This document shows positions 33,803 through 44,703 of a DNA stretch of 64,000 nt, in pieces. Source of the stretch: Oegoconia quadripuncta (taxonomy: Eukaryota; Arthropoda; Insecta; Lepidoptera; Autostichidae). The stretch spans positions 31,182,778 to 31,246,777 of the forward strand of contig OX438744.1 of the NCBI GenBank assembly GCA_949316235.1, written 5' to 3'. Within the stretch, counting starts at the first letter, position 1, and every line of letters starts with the position of its first letter. A model generated the notes under the pieces. It saw nothing but the letters and a program-made list of their open reading frames with translations. It was not told the origin of the DNA and made no database searches. The translations under genes were made by a program, and so were the position numbers.

Positions 33803-35068
33803 CGCACTGTTACCACATAAAACTTGTGGGGAATTAGGGAGCAACTTTTTTTTCTAAATTTTACTACAGTGTGACGGTTTATAAGACACTTACCTGTAAA
33901 ATTCCATTAAAATTGGTCATGACGGAATTTAATGATTTCACTGTTGCCATTAGCTAAAGGAATCCTAACATTTGAAGTCAAACATTGCATTACAAATTAG
34001 GTATGAGATGATCATAGTTATTTTTAAATAAAAATTTTGTATAATTAATATTCATCAATGAAAAGACGCTTGAAGTGAACGGACCAAAGTCAACGGCCTT
34101 TAGAGTTTGTTATAATATTTTCTGCGCATTATACGATACGATTCTGCCGGAATAATCAACTTTGTACAGTCGTCTGCACGCTAAGTTAAGGCGAACTGAA
34201 TGTATGAATATAACCAATCGAGATTTCACTTCGATAAGATTCTAAAGTGATTTTATAGTGGTTTTTAAACAACCTTTTCGTCTACCTTGATCAACTCGGT
34301 AACAACGAAAACATGTGTTATTTCATATTCAGATTTTTTTTCTCTATTTTAGATAATTCCTTAGTAGGATAGAAACCACCTCTTATTTCTGGACAGGTTG
34401 TGCAGTACACGTGGCCGTATTCTGGTCCTCAAGAATTTGATGTGTTTGCCATCATCGACTCGCTAAGAAAACGACAAACTCCTATATATTAAATTGATAC
34501 CTATGCTTGCCTTAAAAATTGTGTCGATATTAAGCTATCGGTACCTACCTCTCATCCCTAACAAACTTAAATAATAATAAAAACCTAAATGCTGCGACGT
34601 TTGTCATTGCAATTTAATCTTAATGCAAATGACTTAGCTAATTGACGTTATAATCGTGAAAAGTGAACGGAACTCGCGTGGATGTGCAAAAAGCGTTTTA
34701 CCTTCGTTCGGCATTACCAGCAAAGTGTTAAATTCGCCTTGCACCTTTCTAATTCCAATGCCTGTTGGCTACTTGTTTAATTTATTAAGTTTGAAATGCA
34801 TTTGAGTGTTCTTATATACATCGTCGGAAAAGTTATAGTCTAAAACAGACAAGCTTATACAGACCTACATACAAATTAAATTTTCTCAGGAAATCATGAA
34901 TGGTTTTGGATTATTTTTTACGTTTATTCCCCGTGGTCCGATCGCCGAGTTCTACTGGTCGATCCATGGGCAATTGTTTTTGCCTGTGGTTCTATCAATC
35001 AGACCACGGGCAAATGCAATGAATGAAGACTAACGAAAAGGATATACGAAGCGAATTTGAATAGTAGT
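33803..35068. other. Unassigned sequence
   Basis: Nothing recognised. Confidence 0.4.
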
Positions 35069-35258
35069 GTTGGTAGGGGTAGACCACGGAGAACATACCA
35101 CGATCGAATCAGGGACGTTTTAAAGAAATGTCAAGTCAAGAGTACCCTAAACTGACGAGCATGTATGGACAACTTTGAATGAAACAAACGAGTTGTGTCA
35201 GGATCTTGTCAGGAACAAGTTTGTGGTCTTTGCCTACCCCTACGGGAAACAGGCGTGA
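35069..35258 (+). pseudogene. LINE ORF C-terminal remnant
   Basis: VGRGRPRRTYHDRIRDVLKK is followed by CQVKSTLN, a stop, RACM, and (frameshifted) the SAYPYGKQA-type end TACCCCTACGGGAAACAGGC. This is the fuller version of the remnants at 20783 and 46164. Two stops and at least one frameshift. Confidence 0.75.
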
Positions 35259-35320
35259 CTTTTTGCAACTAAACTTTGGTGGTTAGTTGGTGAACCATAG
35301 AACCAGTTATGGACATAGCT

Positions 35321-35412
35321 ATGAAAGTTAGCAGGCTAAAGTGGCAATGGGCAGGTCGTATCTCTTGCAGAACTGACAATCGCTGAAACAAGTGGAGATC
35401 ATGGAGCATGCC
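35321..35412 (+). pseudogene. Second LINE ORF remnant, different lineage
   Basis: MKVSRLKWQWAGRISCRTDN-R-stop-NKWRSWS matches the region just upstream of the GRWG…LEWRPR motif of the 24979-type LINE. The conserved Trp after RTD-x-R has become a TGA stop. It lies about 60 bases after the end of another LINE type on the same strand. Confidence 0.65.
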
Positions 35413-36600
35413 CCATAGTCTCTCACTCAACATTGACACAGGACTCGCGTCTCTCTTATTCACGTTAAAATATCAAGATAATAGCAGGCGGCCGTCGTGT
35501 CGTTGTAGAGACTACGGATCATGCTAGCCTTGCAGCTAGATACAGTGTCGATGGCGTCGGGCGGCTGGATGCTTAAAGCCGAAGATTGAGTCCGTAGGAA
35601 CTATTAATTAATCTGTGCATGCCATGTCGGTTCGGTCATCTTAGTGTGGGCTAAAGTTGATGATAAATTCCACTGGATCGACCTTAAAAACGAATCTTTA
35701 TTTCCATACTAAACCTACAACTTATTATTCCTGAAGCAAAAACATGAACATCGGAATCGGAAGATACATAGAAGTAGATGAGTAATGCCGGTCGATACAC
35801 TCATGTGTATTAATAATCCTTACGGTTCACATTGGCTTACGGATGTGCAGGTACTTAAACTGCAAATGACTCATTAATACATATTACTTAACGGTTTCCT
35901 GTTATAGAAATACACGATACATTCGGTTAAATAAACTTGTAATCAACATACATTAAATAACAATATCAAGAGTCTTTTATCCCACTGCTGGGGACATCCT
36001 CTTATCACTAGAGAGGGTACTAGCCACGCGGGCCCAACGTGGGTTGCAAGTTTTGTATCAGTTTCAAAGTCGCCTTTGTGGGAGGCCAGCGACTTGTCTT
36101 GTCTTGACTACTGCCTTTTCATAGGAACCACCTGTAATTATGTTTGTTAGTTTTCAATCCGTGACAGTTATAGATCATATCACACACATTTTATTGCCTG
36201 CTCTCTTCAAGCGACATAAAATATGTAAACAATTTTATATGCTCTGAGATGCGCACATATGTGTATCTCATATGATTCTGGCAGAATGAACAGCGCTGCG
36301 GGTTCTACCCACAGCAGAGTCTGGATCATTTCATTGCAGTGATATGGGTCACTTCTTTTGTTATTATAACAGACTTTGTATACTGTTTTCTATTGAATAT
36401 ATATAATGTAGTAACAGATTATATGACTTGTATCATGTATGTGGGTAAATTTATTCTATTCCATCAAGAAATTAACGCTAGTAGGTAATCATATTTAAAA
36501 ATCATACACACATAACTTTGCGGCGTCCCAGTATCCACTAAGCTAAGCAAATACCCACCCATTAACTTTGCCTGTACCTGGAATGATCAATAATAATAAA
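35413..36600. other. Mostly unassigned
   Basis: Holds the second copy (35474-35532) of the dispersed repeat at 33739, and a small palindrome (GAGATGCGCACATATGTGTA) at 36246. No gene. Confidence 0.4.
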
Positions 36601-36855
36601 TGTCTTTGCACAAACACACAGCGCCATCTAGGTCCACAGTAAGCATCTAGGCTTGTGTTATGGATACCAGATGGTTGATAAACTACACAAACACATTTTT
36701 TTTTGTAAATAAATACATGTATAAATGAAAAACATCCATAACACGGGAATACATGTCTGTATTCATCATACAAACATTTGCCCTTAGCGGGATTCGAACC
36801 CGCGACCATTTGGTACAGTAGCAGAGTATCTAACCACTACACCAAACAAGTCGTC
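36601..36855 (-). mobile_element. SINE-B, full length
   Basis: Minus-strand head ACGACTTGTTTGGTGTAGTG with intact A-box-like TGGTGTAGTGGT and box B GGTTCGAATCCC, shared body, and a 3' end AGATGGCGCTGTGTGTTTGT. Confidence 0.88.
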
Positions 36856-37304
36856 TAATCAATCAATAATTCTAAGTTATAAATAACTACATTGTATTGT
36901 ATCAATCTATTTTAACCCCCGAATCCAAATCCTGTCTTTCAGAGTACATTCGAGTATAGCTCTCTCCCAGTTCTTGCGATCACTTCAAATATTAGTCTTA
37001 TTTAAGAATCTCACGTTAAACACATTCTTTGTGATGTAAAATGAGAAACAATAGACATAATCTTTCATAGTTGGCTGTAATTGGAAAACAACGTATTTCC
37101 CAAAGACCATCCGGCCGTGTACCTAATATTTCTCATAAACTTTTCCCAATTTATAGCTGTTATACAGTTGACAAGACTATGTGGAGTGGGAACAATGAAT
37201 TCCCGTTTGACATCTATTTTTAAGATTTAGATATCTCTAGGTATAGCGTTATTACCGTTATTCACAAACCCACTCGCAACTCCATCACGATTCTTTTTTT
37301 TATT
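36856..37304. other. Unassigned sequence
   Basis: Nothing recognised. Confidence 0.4.
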
Positions 37305-37420
37305 CATCAATGAATCAAATACTCTTTATTGCACAATTAACAAAAACTACATAAATGATTATTACAGCGTATTTTATTAATCGCACAAAAGGGCGGCACA
37401 AAAAGGCGGCACAAAAATTT
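37305..37420 (-). mobile_element. LINE 3'-tail fragment
   Basis: CAAATACTCTTTATTGCACA and CACAAAAGGGCGGCACAAA match the reversed tail at 1810. Confidence 0.55.
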
Positions 37421-38010
37421 AATGTTAATCCAGTTGGATTATTGTAAATGTTGTGTTGAGCGAAATTGAGAAAACCCCTGGGGAACTAAACACAATAATA
37501 TACAGGTATACTAGTGTTTTAAACATGCTTAAGAACTTAGTATAGTCTTAAATATAAAAAAACCGCACTCAAATAGGACCACGCATCATTGAAACACATC
37601 CGGACAAAGACTGGACACATACAACGCCGTCTAATACAGCACCCGTCGTTTTTTTGTCGGGGGTTAAAAAAGGGGGATCAATAAACATAAATAATAACCG
37701 CAGAAATATCCGTAAAATCCCATCGAATCTCGTCTCGCCTCGTAAAGGAAGCGACACGCTTCTAATCTGAATGCACCGTACGAGATTTCGCAACCGCAGG
37801 CCCCGCCGACAGATTCATGAAGTGAATCCCGTTTCGAAATCTCTAACGGGTTTCGTCTAAAAATATTTTTATCTACTCAACACCTTTAACAGAACAAAAG
37901 CACCTACCCAGTGCCCAACTCTTCCCGACGGTAAAAAGCGTAAACATTTCAAAAGCATTCGCGCTCTACATCAGTTCGCTTGTCCAAACATGAGCGCTGG
38001 GTAAAACATG
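37421..38010. other. Unassigned sequence
   Basis: Nothing recognised. Confidence 0.35.
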
Positions 38011-38244
38011 TTAGTCTCGAGCCAACACAAATTTCGGCACGATCATGAGCTCCACAATGTCGTAATCGTACGTAGGTGGGGTAATGTGACGATTAAACCG
38101 GTCTCTAGGTAAAATAGGGTTGTCCCAAATACAAGCCACGGTTACGGCTGTAACGTTCGGATATAAGTTGTGGATGCGGTCTCTAATTTGTTTGATAAAT
38201 GTGTCGTAGACAGAGATATAGAAAAGTTGCTTCGGTTGGAAAGT
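38011..38244 (-). other. ATG-less open frame with protein-like composition
   Basis: Stop-to-stop minus-strand frame of 77 codons, with stops at 38245-38247 and 38011-38013. It contains FIKQIRDRIHNLYPNV, VTVACIWDNPILPRDRF and YDYDIVELMIVPKFVLARD. The residue mix is balanced and not low-complexity, unlike most frames here, but I recognise no family. It may be a broken exon or a fragment of an unknown element. Weak acceptor-like AGs (TTTCAG) lie just upstream, and the transposon sits 54 bases upstream in its reading direction. Confidence 0.3.
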
Positions 38245-38297
38245 TTAGGTTTGTTCGGTGGCTGAAACAGAATTTGGGCAGTAGGTACTTTTATATA

Positions 38298-38565
38298 CAG
38301 GGCGTCCCAAAGTTATGGGACATGAAGGGGAAGTACCTTAAATATCGTAGATAGTGAATTTTGCTCAAAGAAGACTTTATGTTATTTTTAAAAGTTAGTA
38401 ATTCTGCATTCATAGATTTTCTAAAAATTATTTGCTTCGGCTGGGAATCGAACCGACTCAAATGTGAAAAAAAAAACACCCTACTTTTATGATGCCAATC
38501 GAAAGAATAGCTAAAAAATAATAACTCTGCCTAAGTAACATAGTATTTTAAAAGAAAGGAACAAC
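38298..38565 (+). repeat. Left TIR of the transposon, with a box-B-like motif
   Basis: 268 bp, about 98% identical to the right TIR. Contains GGGAATCGAACC (38443-38454), the reverse complement of a tRNA box B (GGTTCGATTCCC). Confidence 0.9.
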
Positions 38566-38643
38566 GTGAAATTAATCATTTTAATCAAATAAAAAACATA
38601 CATGAAACTGCCGTAGTCAATTAAGTAGGTATTTTTTTGTAAA

Positions 38644-39705
38644 TTAATTAATTAAATGCTCAAAATGTGATCCCTCTTGTCTTACGCAAATCGCCAATCT
38701 TTTAATGAGCCCGCTGCCTGTTGATTTTCTAATCATTTTATGGTGAACACTCGATGTGATATGGCACAATTCTGTTTGCAACTCGCCTACGTTCTCGTAT
38801 CGCTTTTTGTATAGCATATCTTTCACGTATCCCCAAAAGAAGAAATCTAATGGTGTGAGGTCCGGGGATCTGGCCGGCCATCTAATCGGTCCATTTGTAC
38901 CAATCCATGTAGGAAAACATTCATTTAGAAAATCTGCTGCTCTCCGACTATTATGAGCCGGAGCTCCATCTTGTTGGAAAATTAAGTTTTCTTGCTCCGC
39001 CGCGGAATGGTTTCTTATCTTATCCCTTAAAATTTGAAGTATTCCTAAATACTTTTCTGTGTTCAAGGTTCCTTGGTAAAAATGGATTAAGAAAACCCGG
39101 TTTTTTAAAAGTCCGCACCAACAGTTGAGTGAAAAACGCACTTGGTTATTAGTTTCAGTCACTCGTAGGGGATTTTCTTTAGACCAAATACGATTATTGT
39201 TGCGGTTATACATACCGTTATTGCTAAAGTTAGATTCGTCTGTCCAAATAATATTATCCAAAAAATTTGGATCTTCGAGCAATCGTGCCTGGATATCAAG
39301 ACAGAAATTTTTTCTCCTTTCTGTATCGCCCGGAAGTAATTTTTGAACCAATCGTCCTTCAACATAACTCTTAAAACCGTGTTTTTTTAATACACGGTGT
39401 ATTTTACTTTTTGAAACTCCAATTTCATGTTCTCCTTCTCTCACCGATGCTTTCGGAAAAGCCGAAAAGTAAATTAAAATACCAAGTTCTTCGTCGTTGA
39501 TCGTATGGTTTTCTTGCTGTGGTTCTCTTGGGCGTTTATCGAAACGTCCCAGAGTTTTCAAATTGTTCACAAGCCTTTTCAAAACTTTACGAGACGGTAT
39601 TTGTCTATCAGGATATTTTACGCCATACCACCGCAAACTTCTAGAGATATCTTTATCGTTCAAAAAATATGCTTCCATTAGATCAAAACTTACTTGATAT
39701 GCCAT
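38644..39705 (-). CDS. DDD transposase, Tc1/mariner superfamily (intact)
   Basis: A 353-residue protein that would cut and re-insert the surrounding element at TA sites in the nucleus. N-terminal HTH regions bind DNA: about residues 1-55 (DUF4817-like by pattern) and a second HTH at about 85-110 (SVREGEHEIGVSKSKIHRVL). The catalytic core has D156 (IIWTDESNF), D246 (FQQDGAPAH) and D287 (SPDLTPLDFFFWG). Forty residues separate the last two, counted as in mariner DD34D. That is close to the DD41D 'rosa' group, though I cannot place it firmly. The length is normal for the superfamily and there are no stops or frameshifts. The start is the first ATG in frame. The promoter should lie in 39706-40149 or the right TIR. 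Confidence 0.93.
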   Translation of the reverse strand: MAYQVSFDLMEAYFLNDKDISRSLRWYGVKYPDRQIPSRKVLKRLVNNLKTLGRFDKRPREPQQENHTINDEELGILIYFSAFPKASVREGEHEIGVSKSKIHRVLKKHGFKSYVEGRLVQKLLPGDTERRKNFCLDIQARLLEDPNFLDNIIWTDESNFSNNGMYNRNNNRIWSKENPLRVTETNNQVRFSLNCWCGLLKNRVFLIHFYQGTLNTEKYLGILQILRDKIRNHSAAEQENLIFQQDGAPAHNSRRAADFLNECFPTWIGTNGPIRWPARSPDLTPLDFFFWGYVKDMLYKKRYENVGELQTELCHITSSVHHKMIRKSTGSGLIKRLAICVRQEGSHFEHLIN

Positions 39706-40149
39706 GTTCGCAATAAATTAACACAATAACACTTGTGTAAGTGAATTGAGACTAAACAGATCAATATCCGAAAAACAAACGCTCGCACATACTGTTCCAT
39801 TTTCAAATTTAAGAACAACATTTAAAAATATCACTTCTTTTTAAAATATCTTAAAAAGTATGCATTCAAACAAACGCTGTCATAAACTGTTCCATTTTCA
39901 AATTATAAATTATTTATTTTTGTTTTTAATTTGCCTTCTGTCTAGCTTACAGAGGACGTATTGAAATACAAGTTTTATCATTTCATCTACACGTGCACTT
40001 ATAATAAGGAAAACTATGTTAGTACCTATTTTATGAAGTGGGTACTTATTTACGAATAATCAATGCTATCTTTGGAATGATAATATCGCTACTTTTCGAA
40101 CGTCGTCGGCAATAAATAACTTTCTTGAAATTTGACTCAATCATTTTAT

Positions 40150-40416
40150 GTTGTTCCTTTCTTTTAAAATACTATGTTACTTAGGCAGAGTTATTATTTT
40201 TTAGCTATTCTTTCGATTGGCATCATAAAAGTAGGGTGTTTTTTTTTCACATTTAAGTCGGTTCGATTCCCAGCCGAAGCAAGTAATTTTTAGAAAATCT
40301 ATGAATGCAGAATTACTAACTTTTAAAAATAACATAAAGTCTTCCTTGAGCAAAATTCACTATCTACAATATTTAAGGTACTTCCCCTTCATGTCCCATA
40401 ACTTTGGGACGCCCTG
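40150..40416 (-). repeat. Right TIR of the transposon, with a box-B motif
   Basis: 267 bp, inverse of 38298-38565. On the plus strand it carries GGTTCGATTCCC at 40260-40271, a perfect match to box B of Pol III type 2 promoters, within a tRNA-T-arm-like context (AGTCGGTTCGATTCCCAGCC). Confidence 0.9.
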
Positions 40417-40744
40417 TATATTGATTGGTGATAGCAGTGTACGAGTCATTCAGTTTTTCATACAAAACCAAATATTTTTAAGCCTTTGATTAGGCATTTA
40501 ATTGCCTTTTTACGTTTCGGTGAAGCCCTCATCATACAATTAAGAATTCTTTTGAAATACAACTTAAATCGCTTAACTACTTTATTGTTAATTATAAAAA
40601 CATTTAGGCAATTTTATAAAATACCTGAACTGGTTATTAATTAATATTCGAAAATCACAAAGAAAAGGCACTGCCCATTAATTTTTTGACTTAAACCTTT
40701 GTTCCCTTATTATTGTTTATAATAATTATTTACACAAAAAAAGT
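40417..40744. other. Unassigned AT-rich sequence
   Basis: Nothing recognised. Confidence 0.4.
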
Positions 40745-40862
40745 ATAAATGTATTTATGTAGTATATCAACCATCTGGTATCCACAACACAAGCCTATAG
40801 TTGCTTAATGTGGAACTAGATGGCATTGTGTTTATGTCCAAGGATATTTATTTATTATAATG
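40745..40862 (+). mobile_element. SINE-B, 3' half
   Basis: ATGTATTTATGTAGTATATC, CATCTGGTATCCACAACACA and GAACTAGATGGCATTGTG match the end of SINE-B; the head is missing. Confidence 0.75.
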
Positions 40863-41535
40863 CTTCGTCTCTGTCTCGCCGTTTATCTCAAGAACTACCC
40901 AAGCTACTTGAACTTTGACACAGTTGTAGAAATAGCTTAACCTGGATGTAGGTAATAATGAAATATTTTTATTAATTAGAAAATGGAAGGGGGAGTTGTG
41001 GAGTGAAGCATCAGGGTCGAGTGTATAATGTGAAGGTCTTTGTAAGTATATGTTTTAAAACTATTTTTATTTTATTTTTAAGATTTTTCTGACCTGCAAG
41101 CGAGTAATGTGCGAAAGATGACCTAATCTACTAAATTTTCGAAAATGTAAATATTTTTTTTTCGGATAGAGATTAATTTACTTACTTAAGTATTTCAGAA
41201 AAAAATAAAACGATATCCCAAACTAAAACAGTTTCAGAGAAATCTTACAATAGAGAGTTCAGGACACTTTCACACATTGTGCCATTGTCTGTGCTGCATC
41301 TCAATATATTATTATGCAGCTCTTTCCGGTATTTTTATGATAGGGCATTATTACTAGTGTGTGTGAGCAGTAAACTCTTTTAATTTTTTTGCGATACATA
41401 TAAAACTTCTAAAACAAATACCCCTTTTTCACGTCACACAGGAAGTATGTTTTTTTTTTTAACATAAAAAAATCTTCCGAAACATACATTTTGTGGGGTT
41501 TCAAATGTACTCAAGAAGACAATATGGCTAAAGGC
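40863..41535. other. Unassigned sequence
   Basis: Nothing recognised. Confidence 0.35.
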
Positions 41536-41538
41536 TTA

Positions 41539-41704
41539 CCCTCTTATTCATAAAATTTTACAAACGCTTTATAAGCCTGTTTTAGTTAAAGTATGTTTTG
41601 TCACTTTCTTTCATTGCAACATTTCCTTATGAACGACAGAGACAAAACATACTTTAACTAAAACAGGCTTATAAAGCGTTGGTAAATTTTTATGAATAAG
41701 ACGG
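41539..41704. mobile_element. 166-bp hairpin MITE, TTA target duplication
   Basis: TIRs CCCTCTTATTCATAAAATTT and (inverted) CCGTCTTATTCATAAAAATT. The inverse match runs on for about 60 bases (ACGCTTTATAAGCCTGTTTT on both arms). TTA lies on both sides (41536-41538, 41705-41707). A three-base TWA target is the PIF/Harbinger habit; assignment by that alone is tentative. Confidence 0.8.
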
Positions 41705-41707
41705 TTA

Positions 41708-42195
41708 GAGTACTTAAATTTACAACCTATATTCTTTTTTGTTACACGAAATATTATGTACCAATGTCCGTATGTTTCGTGATCGGACAATTCTATAGCA
41801 TCACCTTTAGGGTATCTCTAGACGATACTTGTAGCGTGTCTATAATTGCGCGGCAGCCAGGAATTTCGCCTGTCGCTTCTTACCCCAACAACTGTCCAAT
41901 TAGCTGAAGTGTAAATGTTGGATTGGATCGCCGGACAAGTGAAGTCATCATTGTGACGTTGGCTTGTTGTTTTTATAAATCAGACTAAAGCCGAGTTGAG
42001 TGTTGAAAATGTGTTACGATTCATTAGGAGATTATTAAGCCGTATCGGTCGTGGCGTTACGAGCCGCAGTGGCGGTTATGTTGCCAACACTGAAAACTAT
42101 CTCCAAAAAAGTATTCGTTAAACTGTAAGTGTACGATAATACGTCATATTGTTCAGATATATCATTAAATTTACAAATAAAACACAAACTTTAAC
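41708..42195. other. Unassigned sequence
   Basis: Nothing recognised apart from TTGCCAACACTG at 42072. Confidence 0.4.
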
Positions 42196-42412
42196 AAGCT
42201 GTTTGGTGTAGTGGCTAGAAATCCTGACTGCTATACTAAAAGGTCGCGGGTTCGAATCCCGCTAGAGGCATATGTTTGTATTTATTTACAAAAAAAATGT
42301 ATTTGTGTACATAGTACATATATCAACCATCTAGTATCCATAATACAAGCCTAGTTGCTTAGTGTGGATGGCGCTGTATGTTTGTGCAAGGCCATTTATA
42401 TTTTATTATTCA
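42196..42412 (+). mobile_element. SINE-B, full length
   Basis: Head GCTGTTTGGTGTAGTGGC, box B GGTTCGAATCCCG, body and 3' end TGGATGGCGCTGTATGTTTG with an ATTTTATTATT tail. Confidence 0.85.
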
Positions 42413-43674
42413 CCTTCATAAGTACTAGCGCCCCCTTCTTATGATTCATGTATTCACATCAATCGGTCCCAAAACAATCCTCAAGATCTCACTGTCTCAG
42501 GTACCCACTAGTCTGACACAAGTTCACCAGGTGGTGAATTATGACCCATAACTTCTCTTAATGAGAGGAGATGCCCCTCCTGTGGAGACAAAACGTGATT
42601 AATGTTTGGCATATGAACTTCAAATTGTCATATTAGGTACTCTTATTTTGAAAGACAAATGATTTTTATTATATATTTTGTACTCGTAAAATCCATATTT
42701 AAAACCTTGCAACAATAAAAACGGATCTAGTGAATAAGCGACAGGGTTGGCAACACCGTCGGACGTTATTAAGAGCGCGCAACGTGCTCGAGGGTGCCTT
42801 CGTCCGGTTATTTTCAGAGGACGTCTGGTTCGGTCGTATACTTCTGCCGCGTTTGAATTTCGAATACTTATCGTTTATAATTATTATTATGAATAAGAAG
42901 ACTTCATGTTTTCGTGCGTCGTCGTAGGTGTCGGTATTTATAATGGCCTAAAGTTACCCATAAGGCTTTTGTACATTTTGGCAGTTTGCAATCGAGTTAC
43001 AACGGAATTAACGGAAAAAAATTAATGATACTCCAATGTTTTGAATATAATACGGTTTAATTAACGTTATGATCATTTAACATAATATCAATTGCATCTA
43101 ACTACAATGCGAGACGAGCGCGGAGTGAGTGCATTGCCGGTGTCCCTCGTCCCCCTCTTCGTCTGTCCTCTCGTAAACCCTTTGTAAATTCAATGAATTC
43201 TGCTGCAGATATTTGTTTATTGCCAATTTATGTATTTTAAGTAAAACTTGATGTGCAAAGGAGACCCTCCTGCCCTACTGTTATGAATTATCAAAACAGA
43301 TGAAACAAAAGATATAATGAAGACAAGAAAACAAAGCAATAACGCTAAATTAATAATTCAAGTGTAAAACAGGTCAAACACAATAGACTAGTTGGTACTT
43401 ATTTAAAAGGTTTTTTTTATTAAAGAAGGTAAATAATACCTTCTATAGAAACTCCCAGCTTGAAAGTAGGTAATAAAAATTTACACGGCAACTCCAATGG
43501 GGAAATTCATTGGGAAGTGGCTGTTGAGCAACGATAAAGGGTCCTTATACATTCAAAAAGGGCTTAAAATTGTGGGCCGTTGTAAATGTTAATCGTGCCG
43601 CCATCCCTCCGTGGGATAACGACCTTGGGTATCTTCTGTTATGTTTTCTTTTGTATCGGATGTAAAAAAAATAT
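42413..43674. other. Unassigned sequence
   Basis: A CpG-containing stretch at 43105-43175 (ATGCGAGACGAGCGCGGAGT) and a 65-codon frame at 42730 have no recognisable function. Confidence 0.35.
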
Positions 43675-43802
43675 GACCACCGATAGGTAATGGATAGTGA
43701 CCCTATCTGCGAAACCAACGGTTGCGAGATCGAATCCCGCGAGGGATAAATGTTTATATGATGAATACTACTAACATTTATTCCCGAGTTATGGATGTTC
43801 AT
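43675..43802 (+). mobile_element. SINE-C, 5' half
   Basis: Head ACCGATAGGTAATGGATAGT, mutated box B (GAGATCGAATCCCG), then the shared body to GAGTTATGGATGTTCATAT; 3' part missing. Confidence 0.75.
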
Positions 43803-44700
43803 ATTAATTAATTAACAGTCCGAAAATAAACATCGCACTAACAAAATACGAAACGACTTAATTTGCCCTAACTACACAGGAACAAAACATGCATTTTCAT
43901 CTAGATTTTGCGTGTTCCTAGGACCATTTACCTTACCTACATCATAACAACAAACAACTACCAGATTTTCTTCAAAATTTGTCCTACGAGGATAAAAAGA
44001 AGTTATTGACTCTCAGGGTCTCTAACCACTACATAAAACAGGTCGTCCAGGAAGTGAAAAAAGAAGGAAGAAAAAAATTATATTACAATTCATATAAACT
44101 CTTAAAAAACTAATTAAATAACCATGATATGTGTTTTGTAAATATCGTTAAGTGTGCCATAGTAGTGAATGGGTTGCGACTCAGCTTAATGCTTCACTCA
44201 AAGTGCGACGCGCTGGTTTACTGTCACGCCCCTATGAAGATGAGTTGGAGTGAGTAACCACATCATGTAGGAATTAAGCTCAACATAGATTTAAAAAATA
44301 ACGTATAAATAGGCGTTGTTAAATAAAATGTTACAAGTGGAGTTTATAGGCCGTTGATATGATAATTACAGATCTAAGTAACGTTACCTTTGTGAAATTA
44401 GCAAATGTTCTTCGTTTTAACTAATCTATCATTGACTGCACAGCGTGCGGTATCGAGGCGCATTTCGTGCATCGGAGACGATGGTAAATAGTCCCGGCTG
44501 TATCCAATTGAAGGCAGTTGATAGCCTGCACTGTGGCTTGAAACAGTCAAGTGGCCTCTAGTCTGGATAAATCCACCAATAAGCGCCGGGCCCAGAGAGT
44601 AGAGACTTTGCTCTAACAGTAAGGACTTTGTTGCATAGTTTACACTGCTCCACGGCTGTCAGTACTCAACTTTCGTGCCGGCGGGTATGTTATAGAACAG
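43803..44700. other. Unassigned sequence
   Basis: Nothing recognised. Confidence 0.4.
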
Positions 44701-44703
44701 TAA

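Larger units (their letters stand above)
38298..40416 (-). mobile_element. Complete Tc1/mariner-superfamily transposon with long TIRs
   Basis: A 2119-bp element starting CAGGGCGTCCCAAAGTTATG and ending with its inverse, flanked by TA (TATA) on both sides. The TIRs are 38298-38565 and 40150-40416, differing at about four bases plus an A-run length. They enclose one intact transposase gene. Long near-identical TIRs, an intact ORF and clean TA flanks point to recent insertion and possibly autonomous capacity. TIRs of this length are unusual for mariner but occur in related insect lineages. Confidence 0.92.

Noticed and set aside
39125..39697. Plus-strand frames inside the transposase gene (39125-39346, 39497-39697)
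   Set aside because: Antisense shadows of the transposase ORF.
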